A stretch of 64,000 bases of DNA from Pseudomonas sp. efr-133-TYG-5 (GCF_030209175.1 NZ_JARVSM010000004.1:682001-746000), one strand, 5' to 3'; shown: positions 8,777 to 17,847, numbered from the stretch's first letter. The notes: generated from the letters alone by a model not told the origin. Made by a program: numbers and translations.

Positions 8777-9223
8777 ATGTCCGACCACGATATTTTGAGC
8801 GACGCCGAGCGGGAAGCGCTCAGCGCCGTGATGCTCGAACCTGACCTGCCGCCACAGCGCGTGCTGATCGTCGATGACGACAAGGATGCCCGCGAACTGC
8901 TGGCGGAAATCCTCGGTCTGGACGGCATCCGCTGCATGACGGCGGCCAGCGGTGAAACCGCGCTCAAAATGCTCGAGGAAAAGCCGTCGATCGGCCTGGT
9001 CATCACCGATCTGCGCATGGGCAATGTCGGCGGCCTGGACCTGATCCGTCAGGTGCGCGAATCGGTGCGGGCAGCGATGCCGATCATCATTGTCTCCGGC
9101 GATGCCGACGTGAAGGACGCCATCGCGGCGATGCATCTGAGCGTGGTGGATTTTCTGCTCAAGCCGATCGACACGACCAAGCTGCTCGGTCTGGTCAGAC
9201 ACGAATTGGGTATCGAACCCTGA
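8777..9223 (+). CDS. Single-domain response regulator (CheY-like)
   Basis: A 148-residue protein made of an N-terminal tail and one receiver domain. The acidic pocket IVDDDKDA is at residues 31-38, the phosphoacceptor is D78 in ITDLRM, a Ser sits in IIVSGDAD and the conserved Lys is in LLKPID. There is no output domain, so it probably acts by protein contact or as a phosphate sink. No histidine kinase gene is adjacent, which makes it an orphan. It is transcribed away from the DUF294 gene, across a 253-base gap that must hold both promoters. Confidence 0.85.
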   Translation: MSDHDILSDAEREALSAVMLEPDLPPQRVLIVDDDKDARELLAEILGLDGIRCMTAASGETALKMLEEKPSIGLVITDLRMGNVGGLDLIRQVRESVRAAMPIIIVSGDADVKDAIAAMHLSVVDFLLKPIDTTKLLGLVRHELGIEP

Positions 9224-9295
9224 GAGCCCCTCTCCCAAGAGGTGAGGGGGATGGATCTCAAATCCAGCACAGAAGTCACCCCGCACCGCACAAAC

Positions 9296-9328
9296 AAAAA
9301 AGCCCTGATCGTTCGATCAGGGCTTTTT
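9296..9328. terminator. Bidirectional terminator between the response regulator and glcB
   Basis: AAAAAGCCCTGATC and GATCAGGGCTTTTT flank the short loop GTTC. A-run and T-run on either side let it work for the response-regulator gene on plus and glcB on minus. Confidence 0.9.
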
Positions 9329-9350
9329 CAGGTCCGGCATTCAGCGCAGG

Positions 9351-11528
9351 TTACAGGCCGTTGGCCTTCTTGAACTCGCGACGACGACGGTGCAGCACCG
9401 GCTCGGTGTAGCCGTTCGGCTGCTTACTGCCCTCGATCACCAGTTCGACCGCCGCCTGGAAGGCGATGTTGCTGTCGAAGTCCGGGGCCAGTGGGCGGTA
9501 CAGCGGGTCGTTGGCGTTCTGCCGGTCGACCACCGGCGCCATGCGCTTGAGGCTTTCCATCACTTGCGCCTGGCTGACGATGCCGTGACGCAGCCAGTTG
9601 GCAATGTGCTGGCTGGAGATGCGCAGGGTCGCGCGGTCTTCCATCAGGCCGACGTCGTTGATGTCCGGCACTTTCGAGCAACCCACGCCCTGGTCGATCC
9701 AGCGCACCACGTAACCGAGAATGCCCTGGGCGTTGTTGTCCAGTTCGTTCCTGATCTGCTCCGGGGTCCAGTTCGGGTTGACCGCCAGCGGGATGGTCAG
9801 AATGTCGTCCACCGAGGCACGGGCACGCTTGGCCAGTTCGGCCTGACGGGCGAACACGTCGACCTTGTGGTAGTGCAGCGCGTGCAGCGCAGCGGCGGTC
9901 GGCGACGGCACCCAAGCGGTGTTGGCACCGGCCAGCGGGTGGGCGATTTTCTGCTCGAGCATGGCCGCCATCAGGTCAGGCATGGCCCACATGCCCTTGC
10001 CGATCTGCGCCCGACCTTGCAGGCCGGTACTCAGGCCGATATCGACGTTCCAGTTCTCGTAGGCGCCGATCCACTTTTCAGCCTTCATGTCGGCCTTGCG
10101 CACCATCGGGCCGGCTTCCATGGAGGTGTGGATTTCGTCGCCGGTGCGGTCGAGGAAACCGGTGTTGATGAACACCACGCGCTCGCTGGCAGCCTGGATG
10201 CAGGCCTTGAGGTTGACCGTGGTGCGGCGCTCCTCGTCCATGATCCCGACTTTCAGCGTGTTGCGCTTGAGGCCCAGCACGTCTTCGATGCGACCGAACA
10301 GCTCGTTGGTGAACGCCGCTTCTTCCGGGCCATGCATTTTCGGTTTGACGATGTACACCGAACCGGTGCGGGTGTTCTTGCGCGAGGTGTTGCCGTTGAG
10401 GTTGTGCATCGCCGCCAGGCACGTCACCAGGCCGTCGAGGATGCCTTCCGGTACTTCGTTGCCGTCCTTGTCGAGGATGGCGTCGATGGTCATCAGGTGC
10501 CCGACGTTACGCACGAACAACAGCGAGCGACCGTGCAGGGTCACTTCGCCGCCGTTGGCGGTGGTGTAGGTGCGATCCGGGTTCATGGTGCGGGTGAAGG
10601 TCTGGCCGCCCTTGGCGACTTCTTCCGCCAGGTCGCCCTTCATCAGGCCGAGCCAGTTGCGGTAGATCACCACTTTGTCGTCGGCGTCGACGGCGGCCAC
10701 GGAGTCTTCGCAGTCCATGATGGTGGTCAGCGCCGCTTCCATCAGGATGTCCTTGACGCCGGCAGCGTCGGTCTGGCCGACCGGGGTGCTGGCGTCGATC
10801 TGGATTTCGAAGTGCAGGCCGTGGTGCTTGAGCAGGACGGCGATCGGCGCATCGGCCGGGCCCTGGAAACCGATCAGTTGGGCATCGTCGCGCAGGCCGG
10901 TATTGCTGCCGCCCTTGAGCGCGACCTGCAGTTTGCCGTCAGCGATCTTGTAGCCGGTGGCGTCGACGTGGGAGCCGGCAGCCAGTGGCGCGGCTTCGTC
11001 GAGGAAAGCGCGGGCGAAGGCAATGACTTTGTCGCCGCGCACCTTGTTGTAGCCTTTGCCTTTCTCCGCGCCGCCTTCTTCGCTGATCGCATCGGTGCCG
11101 TAGAGGGCGTCGTACAGCGAACCCCAGCGGGCGTTCGAGGCATTGAGGGCGAAGCGGGCGTTCATCACCGGCACCACGAGTTGCGGGCCGGCGGTACGGG
11201 CGATTTCGTCATCGACGTTTTGCGTCGTTGCCTGGAAATCAGCCGCTTCTGGCAGCAGATAACCGATCTCTTGCAGGAAGGCTTTGTAGGCCACGGCGTC
11301 GTGTGGCTGACCGGCACGGGATTGGTGCCAGCCATCGATACGGGCCTGGAAGTCGTCGCGTTTGGCGAGTAGGGCTTTGTTCTTCGGCGCCAGGTCGTGA
11401 ATGACCTTGTCGGCGCCTTCCCAGAATTTTTCGGCGGTGAGGCCGGTACCGGGAATGGCTTCGTTGTTCACGAAGTCGAACAGGACTTTGGCGACCTGCA
11501 GGCCACCGACTTGAACGTGTTCAGTCAT
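9351..11528 (-). CDS. glcB: Malate synthase G
   Basis: A 725-residue enzyme that condenses glyoxylate with acetyl-CoA to malate, the last step of the glyoxylate cycle and of glycolate use. Length and sequence fit isoform G: start MTEHVQVGGLQVAKVLFDFV, the metal-site segment TIMDCEDSVAAVDADDK around residue 270, and the conserved MGLxTGLQGRAQIGKGMWAMPDLM-like region near 500-520. The start is placed at the ATG at 11528, because GAGG lies about 7 bases before it and the upstream GTG at 11540 would include that ribosome site. It stands alone, with its own long upstream region. No malate synthase A or isocitrate lyase gene is nearby. Confidence 0.97.
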   Translation of the reverse strand: MTEHVQVGGLQVAKVLFDFVNNEAIPGTGLTAEKFWEGADKVIHDLAPKNKALLAKRDDFQARIDGWHQSRAGQPHDAVAYKAFLQEIGYLLPEAADFQATTQNVDDEIARTAGPQLVVPVMNARFALNASNARWGSLYDALYGTDAISEEGGAEKGKGYNKVRGDKVIAFARAFLDEAAPLAAGSHVDATGYKIADGKLQVALKGGSNTGLRDDAQLIGFQGPADAPIAVLLKHHGLHFEIQIDASTPVGQTDAAGVKDILMEAALTTIMDCEDSVAAVDADDKVVIYRNWLGLMKGDLAEEVAKGGQTFTRTMNPDRTYTTANGGEVTLHGRSLLFVRNVGHLMTIDAILDKDGNEVPEGILDGLVTCLAAMHNLNGNTSRKNTRTGSVYIVKPKMHGPEEAAFTNELFGRIEDVLGLKRNTLKVGIMDEERRTTVNLKACIQAASERVVFINTGFLDRTGDEIHTSMEAGPMVRKADMKAEKWIGAYENWNVDIGLSTGLQGRAQIGKGMWAMPDLMAAMLEQKIAHPLAGANTAWVPSPTAAALHALHYHKVDVFARQAELAKRARASVDDILTIPLAVNPNWTPEQIRNELDNNAQGILGYVVRWIDQGVGCSKVPDINDVGLMEDRATLRISSQHIANWLRHGIVSQAQVMESLKRMAPVVDRQNANDPLYRPLAPDFDSNIAFQAAVELVIEGSKQPNGYTEPVLHRRRREFKKANGL

Positions 11529-11540
11529 TGCTTGCCTCAC

Positions 11541-11984
11541 TCTGCTCAGCTATTTCGCTTTTCAGCTCTTCAATTTTGACAATGAAGCCTCTGGCCATTT
11601 AAACCACAAACCCTGCGACCAGTACATGCCATTGCTGGCGGCTGGGTGGGGACCGATCAACGGCTTGAGGGCCTTGCTGACAGGGCTTTCAGGGTTGCGA
11701 ACGTGCCTTGGGCAGACATCGGTTCAACGTTATGTAGTGCGCGCTGCGGCATACTACATGATGCGTTGCGGTTGTGAAAATCAGACTAATTACGTCGTTC
11801 TGCGACCCCATGACGCATTGCGGTCACGGCGCGGAACGGGATGTTCTCAAAAAACCATGAGATTGTTCCAGTTAAATATAAAAAGTTGTACACGATTCGT
11901 TGTTTCGCGCGTCTGAGGCGGCTGTCCGTGCCTTGCCTATACTTTGCCTTTCTATAACAAAAGTCATGACAAGAGGGCTGCGCC
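11541..11984. promoter_or_regulatory. Long divergent control region between glcB and the GcvR-like gene
   Basis: 444 bases without a convincing gene. It holds a spaced palindrome ATGTAGT (11732-11738) and ACTACAT (11753-11759). Three related copies of a GCGNTTGCGG-like motif start near 11741, 11763 and 11814. The AT-rich stretch 11866-11910 probably carries promoter elements for the GcvR-like gene. These are plausible regulator sites for glcB; the regulator is unknown. Confidence 0.4.
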
Positions 11985-12503
11985 ATGGACCATCTCGTAC
12001 TCACTGTCTTCGCGCCCGACAAACCGGGACAGGTCGAGCGCATCGCCCAATGCATTGCCGAACACGGCGGCAACTGGCTAGAAAGCCGCATGTCACGGAT
12101 GGCCGGGCAGTTCGCCGGGATTCTGCGGGTGGGGGTGCCAGCGGAGGCTTACGACGAATTAGTCGATGCCCTACAGGGACTGTCGGCACATGGCATCCGG
12201 GTGCTGATCGCCGAAAGCGGCATCGAGCAGGCCTGCACCTGGAAGCCGATTGCCATGGAGCTGGTGGGCAACGATCGCCCGGGGATTATGCGGGACATCA
12301 CCCGACTGCTGAGCGAGCAGGGCGTCAACCTCGAGCGGTTGGTGACCGAAGTGCGGCCGGCGCCGATGAGCAGCGAACCGTTGTTCCACGCCGAGGCGAT
12401 TCTCGCGGTGCCACTGACGCTGTCGCTGGATGTCCTGCAATCGCGCCTGGAAACCCTGGCCGATGACCTGATGGTGGAATTGGTGCTGCGCACCGACGTG
12501 TGA
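11985..12503 (+). CDS. GcvR-like double ACT-domain regulatory protein
   Basis: A 172-residue protein with two ACT domains, at about residues 3-78 (LTVFAPDKPGQVERIAQCIAEHGGNW) and 88-165 (ELVGNDRPGIMRDITRLLSEQGVNL). The pattern is that of GcvR, which binds glycine and controls the activator GcvA of the glycine cleavage system. It has no DNA-binding domain, so it should act through another protein. No gcv genes are in the window, so its target cannot be read from context. Confidence 0.75.
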   Translation: MDHLVLTVFAPDKPGQVERIAQCIAEHGGNWLESRMSRMAGQFAGILRVGVPAEAYDELVDALQGLSAHGIRVLIAESGIEQACTWKPIAMELVGNDRPGIMRDITRLLSEQGVNLERLVTEVRPAPMSSEPLFHAEAILAVPLTLSLDVLQSRLETLADDLMVELVLRTDV

Positions 12504-12515
12504 AGCGCCCGGCGG

Positions 12516-12663
12516 TTATCCAGTATTAACGTGCACCTGCCTGTGGATAACCTGTAGAGACCGGCCGCTACGCCAGGTCAGCCGCAGCTTTGCCAGACTT
12601 GATCAAAAAATCGCCAGGATTCAGTGACTTGCGCACAAACGGCGGGGATCACGCTGTGGATAA
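12516..12663. other. Cluster of DnaA-box sequences
   Basis: Two perfect 9-mers TGTGGATAA (complement of TTATCCACA) lie at 12542-12550 and 12655-12663. A near-match TTATCCAGT in opposite orientation is at 12516-12524. The intervening 100 bases hold an A-run (GATCAAAAAATCG). The region is non-coding and lies between the GcvR-like gene and rarD. Whether DnaA binds is untested. Confidence 0.5.
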
Positions 12664-12680
12664 CCTTGGGAAGGAACGGT

Positions 12681-12705
12681 GCAGGCCACGAGAACCGTGG
12701 CCTGC
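12681..12705. terminator. Strong hairpin downstream of rarD
   Basis: GCAGGCCACG and CGTGGCCTGC form a perfect 10-bp stem around AGAAC, 21 bases past the rarD stop. No long T-run follows on the minus strand, so it may act as a 3' end stabiliser or a weak terminator. Confidence 0.5.
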
Positions 12706-12726
12706 AGAGGTTTGTACGTTTTCTGA

Positions 12727-13614
12727 TCAGCTGCGACGGCGCAGGCTCAGCCAGGCATCGACGCTGTACACCGCCAGACCGGCCCAGATGAAGATGAACG
12801 CCATCAAGGTGCTGGACGACAGGTGCTCATCGAACAACAGCACCGCCTGCAGCAGCACCAGGGTCGGCGCCAGGTATTGCAGGAAGCCGAGCGTGGTGTA
12901 GGGCAGGTGCCGCGCGGCGGCGTTGAAGCACACCAGGGGGATCAGCGTGACCGGACCGGCCGCCACCAGCCACCACGCTTGCGAGGTGGTCCAGAACGCC
13001 GCCTGGGCACTGCTTGCCGTTGGATTGAACAGCAACCAGGCGACGGCAATCGGCACCAGCATCCAGGTTTCCACCACCAACCCCGGCAGCGCCTTGACCG
13101 GCGCCTGTTTGCGGATCAGGCCATAGAAGCCGAAGGTCAGCGCCAGCACCAGCGACACCCACGGCAGGCTGCCGACCTGCCACACCTGCTGCGCCACGCC
13201 GACCGCCGCCAGGCCAACCGCCAGCCACTGCAGGCGGCGCAGGCGCTCGCCGAGAATCAGCATGCCCAGCAGCACGTTGACCAGCGGGTTGATGTAGTAA
13301 CCCAGGCTCGCTTCGAGCATGCGTCCGTTGTTCACCGACCAGACGTAAGTCAGCCAGTTGGCCGCGATCAGCGTGCCGCTCAACGCCAGGATCGCCAGGC
13401 GCCTGGGGTTGTCGCGCAGCTCCTGCCACCAGCCCGGGTGTTTCCACACCAGCAACAGCAAGGCCCCGAACAGCGCCGACCACAGCACGCGATGGATAAT
13501 GATTTCCACCGCCGGGACTTCGGCAATGGCTTTGAAGTAGAGCGGGAACAGGCCCCAGATGATGTAGGCGCTCAGGCCCAGAATGTACCCGCGACGCGGG
13601 TTGGCGGCTTGCAT
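12727..13614 (-). CDS. rarD: RarD-family EamA transporter
   Basis: A 295-residue inner-membrane protein with about ten predicted helices arranged as two EamA repeats, starting MQAANPRRGYILGLSAYIIWGLFPLYFKA, of which YIIWGLFPLYFK is the RarD hallmark. The family belongs to the drug/metabolite transporter superfamily. The name comes from a chloramphenicol-sensitivity phenotype, and substrates are not established. It is transcribed alone, with a large inverted repeat between it and srkA and a hairpin after its stop. Confidence 0.88.
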   Translation of the reverse strand: MQAANPRRGYILGLSAYIIWGLFPLYFKAIAEVPAVEIIIHRVLWSALFGALLLLVWKHPGWWQELRDNPRRLAILALSGTLIAANWLTYVWSVNNGRMLEASLGYYINPLVNVLLGMLILGERLRRLQWLAVGLAAVGVAQQVWQVGSLPWVSLVLALTFGFYGLIRKQAPVKALPGLVVETWMLVPIAVAWLLFNPTASSAQAAFWTTSQAWWLVAAGPVTLIPLVCFNAAARHLPYTTLGFLQYLAPTLVLLQAVLLFDEHLSSSTLMAFIFIWAGLAVYSVDAWLSLRRRS

Positions 13615-13687
13615 GCAGAGTCCTTGCTTAGGCAGCTAACAAAGAACGGATTGTAAGGAGGTTGTCTAGGTGTGTCGTGTCAGAAAG

Positions 13688-13766
13688 CAAAAAGATCGCC
13701 GCCGGCGCCAGCGCCTACCGGATGAAGTCGAACCGGTGTAGGCGCTGGCGCAGGCGGCGATCCTTC
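13688..13766. repeat. Large imperfect palindrome (REP-like, second family)
   Basis: Left half AGATCGCCGCCGGCGCCAGC and right half GCGCTGGCGCAGGCGGCGAT face each other around an ATGAAGTCGAA centre, followed by a T-containing stretch. It differs from the GCGAGCA-type REPs elsewhere in the window and resembles the element at 62531-62590. It sits just past the srkA stop and could end that transcript. Confidence 0.7.
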
Positions 13767-13777
13767 TGATCTTTGAA

Positions 13778-14752
13778 TCAGAACAACTTCAGCGGTTCTT
13801 CATTCAGTGCCGACAGCTGTTCGCGCAATGCCAGCACCTGATCGCCCCAATAGCGCTCGGTGCCGAACCACGGAAAACTGTGCGGGAACGCCGGGTCATC
13901 CCAGCGCCGCGCCAGCCAGGCGCTGTAGTGCATCAGGCGCAGGGCGCGCAGCGGTTCGATCAGCGCCAGCTCGCGTGGATCGAAATCGTGGAACTCGTTG
14001 TAGCCGTCCATCAATTCCGACAACTGCCCCAGGCATTCCTGACGGTCGCCGGCGAGCATCATCCAGATGTCCTGCACCGCCGGGCCCATGCGGCAGTCGT
14101 CGAGGTCGACGATGTGGAACATCTCGTCGCGGCACATCATGTTGCCGGGGTGGCAGTCGCCGTGCATGCGGATGTTCTGGTGCGGCGTGGCGGCGTAGAC
14201 GTCCTCGACACGTTTGAGCAGGTCGCGGGCCACCGATTCGTAGGCCGGCAGCAGGCTTTTCGGAATGAAGTTGCCGTCCAGCAGGGTACTCAGCGAATCA
14301 TGGCCGAAGTTTTTCACCGCCAGCGCTTCCCGGTGCTGGAACGGCCTGGTCGCCCCGACCGCGTGAATGCGCCCCAGCAACTGGCCGAGGCGATACAGCT
14401 GATCGAGATTGCCTGGCTCCGGGGCGCGGCCACCGCGCCGGGGAAACAGGGTGAAACGAAAACCGGCGTGTTCGTGCAGAGTCTGGCCGTTGTGGATCAA
14501 CGGCGCCACCACCGGAATCTCGACGTCGGCCAGCTCGAAGGTGAACTGGTGTTCTTCGAGGATCGCCTCGTTGCTCCAGCGCTGCGGGCGGTAGAACTTG
14601 GCGATCAGCGGTTCGCCGTCGTCGATGCCAACCTGATAGACGCGGTTTTCATAGCTGTTGAGCGCCAGGATGCGCGCGTCGCTGAGAAAGCCGATGCTTT
14701 CGACGGCATCGAGCACGAGGTCGGGGGTGAGGGTTTCAAACGGGTGGGCCAT
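13778..14752 (-). CDS. srkA: Stress response kinase A (YihE/SrkA family)
   Basis: A 324-residue aminoglycoside-phosphotransferase-fold Ser/Thr kinase, the same size as E. coli SrkA (328). The catalytic loop reads MHGDCHPGNMMC and the metal-binding motif IVDLDD follows. The family protects stressed cells by phosphorylating proteins. The start is the ATG at 14752 (MAHPFETLTPDLVLDAVES), because AGGAGT lies 5 bases before it; a longer upstream reading would run through a REP element. Transcribed as a single gene. Confidence 0.9.
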   Translation of the reverse strand: MAHPFETLTPDLVLDAVESIGFLSDARILALNSYENRVYQVGIDDGEPLIAKFYRPQRWSNEAILEEHQFTFELADVEIPVVAPLIHNGQTLHEHAGFRFTLFPRRGGRAPEPGNLDQLYRLGQLLGRIHAVGATRPFQHREALAVKNFGHDSLSTLLDGNFIPKSLLPAYESVARDLLKRVEDVYAATPHQNIRMHGDCHPGNMMCRDEMFHIVDLDDCRMGPAVQDIWMMLAGDRQECLGQLSELMDGYNEFHDFDPRELALIEPLRALRLMHYSAWLARRWDDPAFPHSFPWFGTERYWGDQVLALREQLSALNEEPLKLF

Positions 14753-14844
14753 GCTGACTCCTGCGCGCGGCAGGCTGCCGCGTCCGGCCCAGCATGGTAG
14801 CGCAGATGGCAGTGGGGGAGGTGGTTGGTGTCTGCGCTGACGCC

Positions 14845-14913
14845 ATTGCGAGCAGGCTCGCTCCCACATCTGGAATGCGATTCCCTGTGGAAACGAGCCT
14901 GCTCGCGAAAGCG
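14845..14913. repeat. REP doublet between srkA and phoX
   Basis: Facing copies of the GCGAGCAGGCTCGCTCCCAC unit with complementary right arm ACGAGCCTGCTCGCGAA. It begins about 90 bases upstream of the srkA start and ends just after the phoX stop. Confidence 0.85.
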
Positions 14914-14918
14914 CTGTA

Positions 14919-16820
14919 TCAGGCGCCGACGATTCCGCCGTCTTCACGGGTGATCGCAATCACCGACGAGCGCGGCTTGCCGTTCGGCAGGTGCTCGGGG
15001 AAGGTCGAACCGCCGTTCTCGCCCGGGTGCTGGATCCCGACAAACAGGGTTTTCTGATCCGGCGCGAAACTGATGCCAGTGACTTCGCAGCCAATCGGCC
15101 CGACCATGAAACGGCGGATTTCGCCGGTCGTCGGATCGGCACACAGCATCTGGTTGTTGCCCATCCCGGCAAAGTCCCCGGCGTTGCTGGAGTCGCCATC
15201 GGTGAGGATCCACAGGCGCCCGGCCTTGTCGAAACCGAGACCGTCGGGGCTGTTGAACATGTTCTGCGGGGTGATGTTGGAGGAGCCGCCCTTTGGCGTA
15301 CCGGCGTGCACGCCGGGGTTGCCGGCCACCACGAACAGGTCCCAGGTGAAGGTTTTTGCCGCGTGATCGTCGCGGTCGGTGCGCCAGCGCAGGATCTGCC
15401 CGTAGACGTTCTTCTCGCGCGGGTTCGGCCCGCCCACCGGTTGCCCGTCCTCGCCGCGCTTGGCGTTGTTGGTCAGGGTGCAGTAGACCTGGCCGTCTTT
15501 GGGACTGACCACGATCCATTCCGGACGGTCCATGCGCGTGGCGCCGACCACACTGGCGGCCAGACGGGCGTGAATCAGCACCTGGGCCTGGTCGGCGAAG
15601 CCGCTGCTGGCGTCGATGCCGTTCTTGCCGTGGGTCAGTTCGATCCACTGACCCTGGCCTTTCGGGTGATCGGGGTGGTTGTCGCCGTTATCGAACTTCG
15701 CCACGTACAGGGTGCCGTGGTCGAGGATGTCGCGGTTGGCCTTGGGGTTGCGGTGGTTGATGCGGTCGCGGCTGACGAATTTGTAGATGAACTCGCCACG
15801 CTCGTCGTCGCCCATGTACACCACGGCGCGACCGTCATCGGTCTCGGCCAGTGCGGCGTTTTCGTGCTTGAAGCGGCCGAGGGCGGTGCGCTTGACCGGG
15901 GTCGATTGCGGATCGAACGGATCGATCTCGACCACCCAGCCGTGCCGGTTGAGCTCGTTGGGATTCTTCGCCATGTCGAAACGCGGATCGAACGGGTGCC
16001 AGTTGATCTCGCGGCTGGCGGCCGTCACACCGTAGCGTTTCTGCGCCGGGTCGAACTGCTGCTGGGCGTTGCTGCTGCCAAAGCAGTCGGTGAAGTTCTC
16101 TTCGCAGGTCAGATAGGTGCCCCACGGCGTCTTGCCGTTGGCGCAGTTCTGGAAGGTGCCGAGGGCTTTGCGGCCGTGTTTGTCGGCGCTGGTTTTCATC
16201 AGCTCATGACCGGCGGCCGGACCGCTGATGCGCAGCGGCGAGTTGCCGTGGATGCGGCGGTTGTAGCGCGAGCCCTGGACGAACTGCCACTGGCCGTTGC
16301 GGCGCTGCACTTCGATCACCGACACGCCTTCGCAGGCCAGGGCCTTGCGCACGTCTTCCGCCGACTGCGGCTGGCCGCCGTGCGGGTAGAGGTAGCGGTA
16401 GTTGGTGTATTCGTTGTTGATCGCCATCAGCGCGCGATTCTTTTCCCCGGGGAATTCGAACAGGCTCATGCCATCGTTGTTGTCACCGAACTGCACTTCC
16501 TGTGCGGCGGCGGTGCCATTGCCACTCGGGTCGAAGGCCGGGCCGTTCCTGTGCAGCGGCTGGCCCCAGCTGATCAGCACCGACGAGGTGTAGCCCTTGG
16601 GCAGGCTGATGGTGTCGCTGGTGGCTGCGGCAATGCTGTCGAAACCGAGCAGGCGGCTGTTGCCGGCACTGACGCTGGCGGCCAGCACGCTGCGGCTCAA
16701 CAGATTGCCACCGAGGAACATCGCCGCGCCGCACAGCGCGCCGGCGCTGATGAAACCGCGGCGGCTCATGCCGACCATTTTTTCCAGGTCAGTGGATTGG
16801 TTTTCTTCTAATAGGCTCAC
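14919..16820 (-). CDS. phoX: PhoX-family alkaline phosphatase, Tat-exported
   Basis: A 633-residue calcium/iron phosphatase of the PhoX (DUF839) family that releases phosphate from organic esters in the periplasm. The N-terminus carries a twin-arginine signal, SRRGFI at residues 19-24, followed by a hydrophobic stretch and an AxA-like site near residue 48. The start is a GTG at 16820 with GGGAG 6 bases upstream. Family features seen include the calcium-site region EYTNYRYLYPHGG, the TYLTCEENFTDCFGS segment and the PDGLGFDKAGRLWILTDGD loop. It follows modE on the same strand at 72 bases. No strong Pho box is visible before it. Confidence 0.9.
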   Translation of the reverse strand: MSLLEENQSTDLEKMVGMSRRGFISAGALCGAAMFLGGNLLSRSVLAASVSAGNSRLLGFDSIAAATSDTISLPKGYTSSVLISWGQPLHRNGPAFDPSGNGTAAAQEVQFGDNNDGMSLFEFPGEKNRALMAINNEYTNYRYLYPHGGQPQSAEDVRKALACEGVSVIEVQRRNGQWQFVQGSRYNRRIHGNSPLRISGPAAGHELMKTSADKHGRKALGTFQNCANGKTPWGTYLTCEENFTDCFGSSNAQQQFDPAQKRYGVTAASREINWHPFDPRFDMAKNPNELNRHGWVVEIDPFDPQSTPVKRTALGRFKHENAALAETDDGRAVVYMGDDERGEFIYKFVSRDRINHRNPKANRDILDHGTLYVAKFDNGDNHPDHPKGQGQWIELTHGKNGIDASSGFADQAQVLIHARLAASVVGATRMDRPEWIVVSPKDGQVYCTLTNNAKRGEDGQPVGGPNPREKNVYGQILRWRTDRDDHAAKTFTWDLFVVAGNPGVHAGTPKGGSSNITPQNMFNSPDGLGFDKAGRLWILTDGDSSNAGDFAGMGNNQMLCADPTTGEIRRFMVGPIGCEVTGISFAPDQKTLFVGIQHPGENGGSTFPEHLPNGKPRSSVIAITREDGGIVGA

Positions 16821-16892
16821 ATCAGGCTCCCTGCATGGTTTTGGCAGCCACCTTAATCAGGGTCGATGACGCTTTCGTTGCAGGGCGCCGGG

Positions 16893-17657
16893 TTACAGCG
16901 GGGTGCCGATCAGCACATTGGACGGGGAAAACTGCACCTGCACCGCTTGCCCGAGCGCGAGGCCCCGCGTGCGCAGGTCCAGCGGCTCGGCCAGGGCGCA
17001 GAGCGTCTGGCCATTGGGCAGGGCGATGCGCACTTCGCTGGGACCGTCCTCGGCATCGAGAATCGCGTCGATGCTGCCGTGCAGAAGATTGTGACCAGAT
17101 GTTGCAACTTGCTCCGGGGCCAGCAGTTCCAGCCAGCCAGCCTTGATCAGTGCCACCACTTCGGTGCCCGCTTGCAGCTCCAGGTGCACGGTACTGTCGT
17201 GGGTGATCTGCGCGTCGAGGTGCAGGCCTTCGGCAAGCTCCAGGCGGATCCGGTCATTGCGGCCCTGGCTTTCGATCGCCACGACTTTGCCGTGCAACTG
17301 ATTGCGCGCACTGGTGCGCAGCATCAGCCGGCCGAGCAGGTCGAGATCGCTGGCGTCTTCGGCGGCTTCCAGCACTTGTGCCTGCAAGGCCTGCAGCTTT
17401 TGATAAAGCCGCAGCACCCGTTCGCCTTCGCTGGACAATCTGGCGCCACCGCCGCCCTTGCCGCCGACCGCGCGCTCGACCAGCGGCTTCTGCGCAAGGT
17501 TGTTCAGCTCATCGATGGCATCCCACGCCGCTTTGTAACTCAGCCCGGCGCTTTTCGCAGCGCGGGTGATCGAGCCCTGTTCGGCGATGTGTTGCAGCAG
17601 GGCGATGCGCTGCGGACGGCGGACGATGTGCTGGGACAACAGGGAGGGCAGGGACAT
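16893..17657 (-). CDS. modE: ModE-family molybdenum-responsive regulator
   Basis: A 254-residue regulator: a LysR-type winged helix-turn-helix (residues about 20-80, GSITRAAKSAGLSYKAAWDAIDEL) with the diagnostic glycine loop GGKGGGGARLS, then two Mop/TOBE molybdate-binding repeats (about 120-185 and 190-253). It should bind DNA when molybdate is present and repress a modABC transporter. None is in the window. The ATG at 17657 (MSLPSLLSQHIVRRPQ) is chosen on similarity, although its ribosome site is weak; a GTG six codons upstream is possible. Confidence 0.88.
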   Translation of the reverse strand: MSLPSLLSQHIVRRPQRIALLQHIAEQGSITRAAKSAGLSYKAAWDAIDELNNLAQKPLVERAVGGKGGGGARLSSEGERVLRLYQKLQALQAQVLEAAEDASDLDLLGRLMLRTSARNQLHGKVVAIESQGRNDRIRLELAEGLHLDAQITHDSTVHLELQAGTEVVALIKAGWLELLAPEQVATSGHNLLHGSIDAILDAEDGPSEVRIALPNGQTLCALAEPLDLRTRGLALGQAVQVQFSPSNVLIGTPL

Positions 17658-17740
17658 GGATGGGGGCTTTTTCACAGTGGCGGTGGGAAGTGAAGTTGGC
17701 GGCTTGCACCACAAGAGTCAAGCCATACGTTGTCACCCCG

Positions 17741-17828
17741 GTGGGAGCGGGCTTGCTCGCGAAGGCGGTGTGTCAGTCGCCATAGATGCTGAATGTACAG
17801 GCCCCTTCGCGAGCAAGCCCGCTCCCAC
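17741..17828. repeat. REP doublet between modE and comF
   Basis: Perfect facing arms, GTGGGAGCGGGCTTGCTCGC on the left and its complement on the right, about 38 bases apart. Fills most of the gap between comF and modE. Confidence 0.9.
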
Positions 17829-17847
17829 AATGGGATTGTGCTGATTC

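Noticed and set aside
9221..9250. GC-rich CCCCTCTCCC-like repeats after the response regulator gene and near 5820-5850
   Set aside because: Likely a common short intergenic repeat of the genus; arms are imperfect and no function can be argued from two copies.
16821..16892. A possible Pho box before phoX (CTGCAAC ... GCGTCAT, 11 bases apart)
   Set aside because: Only about half the positions of CTGTCAT are met in each half, and the spacing match is weak evidence by itself.
17741..17828. Repeated facing 20-base units at several gene borders as a possible CRISPR array
   Set aside because: They are single inverted pairs at separate loci with no regular spacers and match known Pseudomonas REP elements; no cas genes are in the window.
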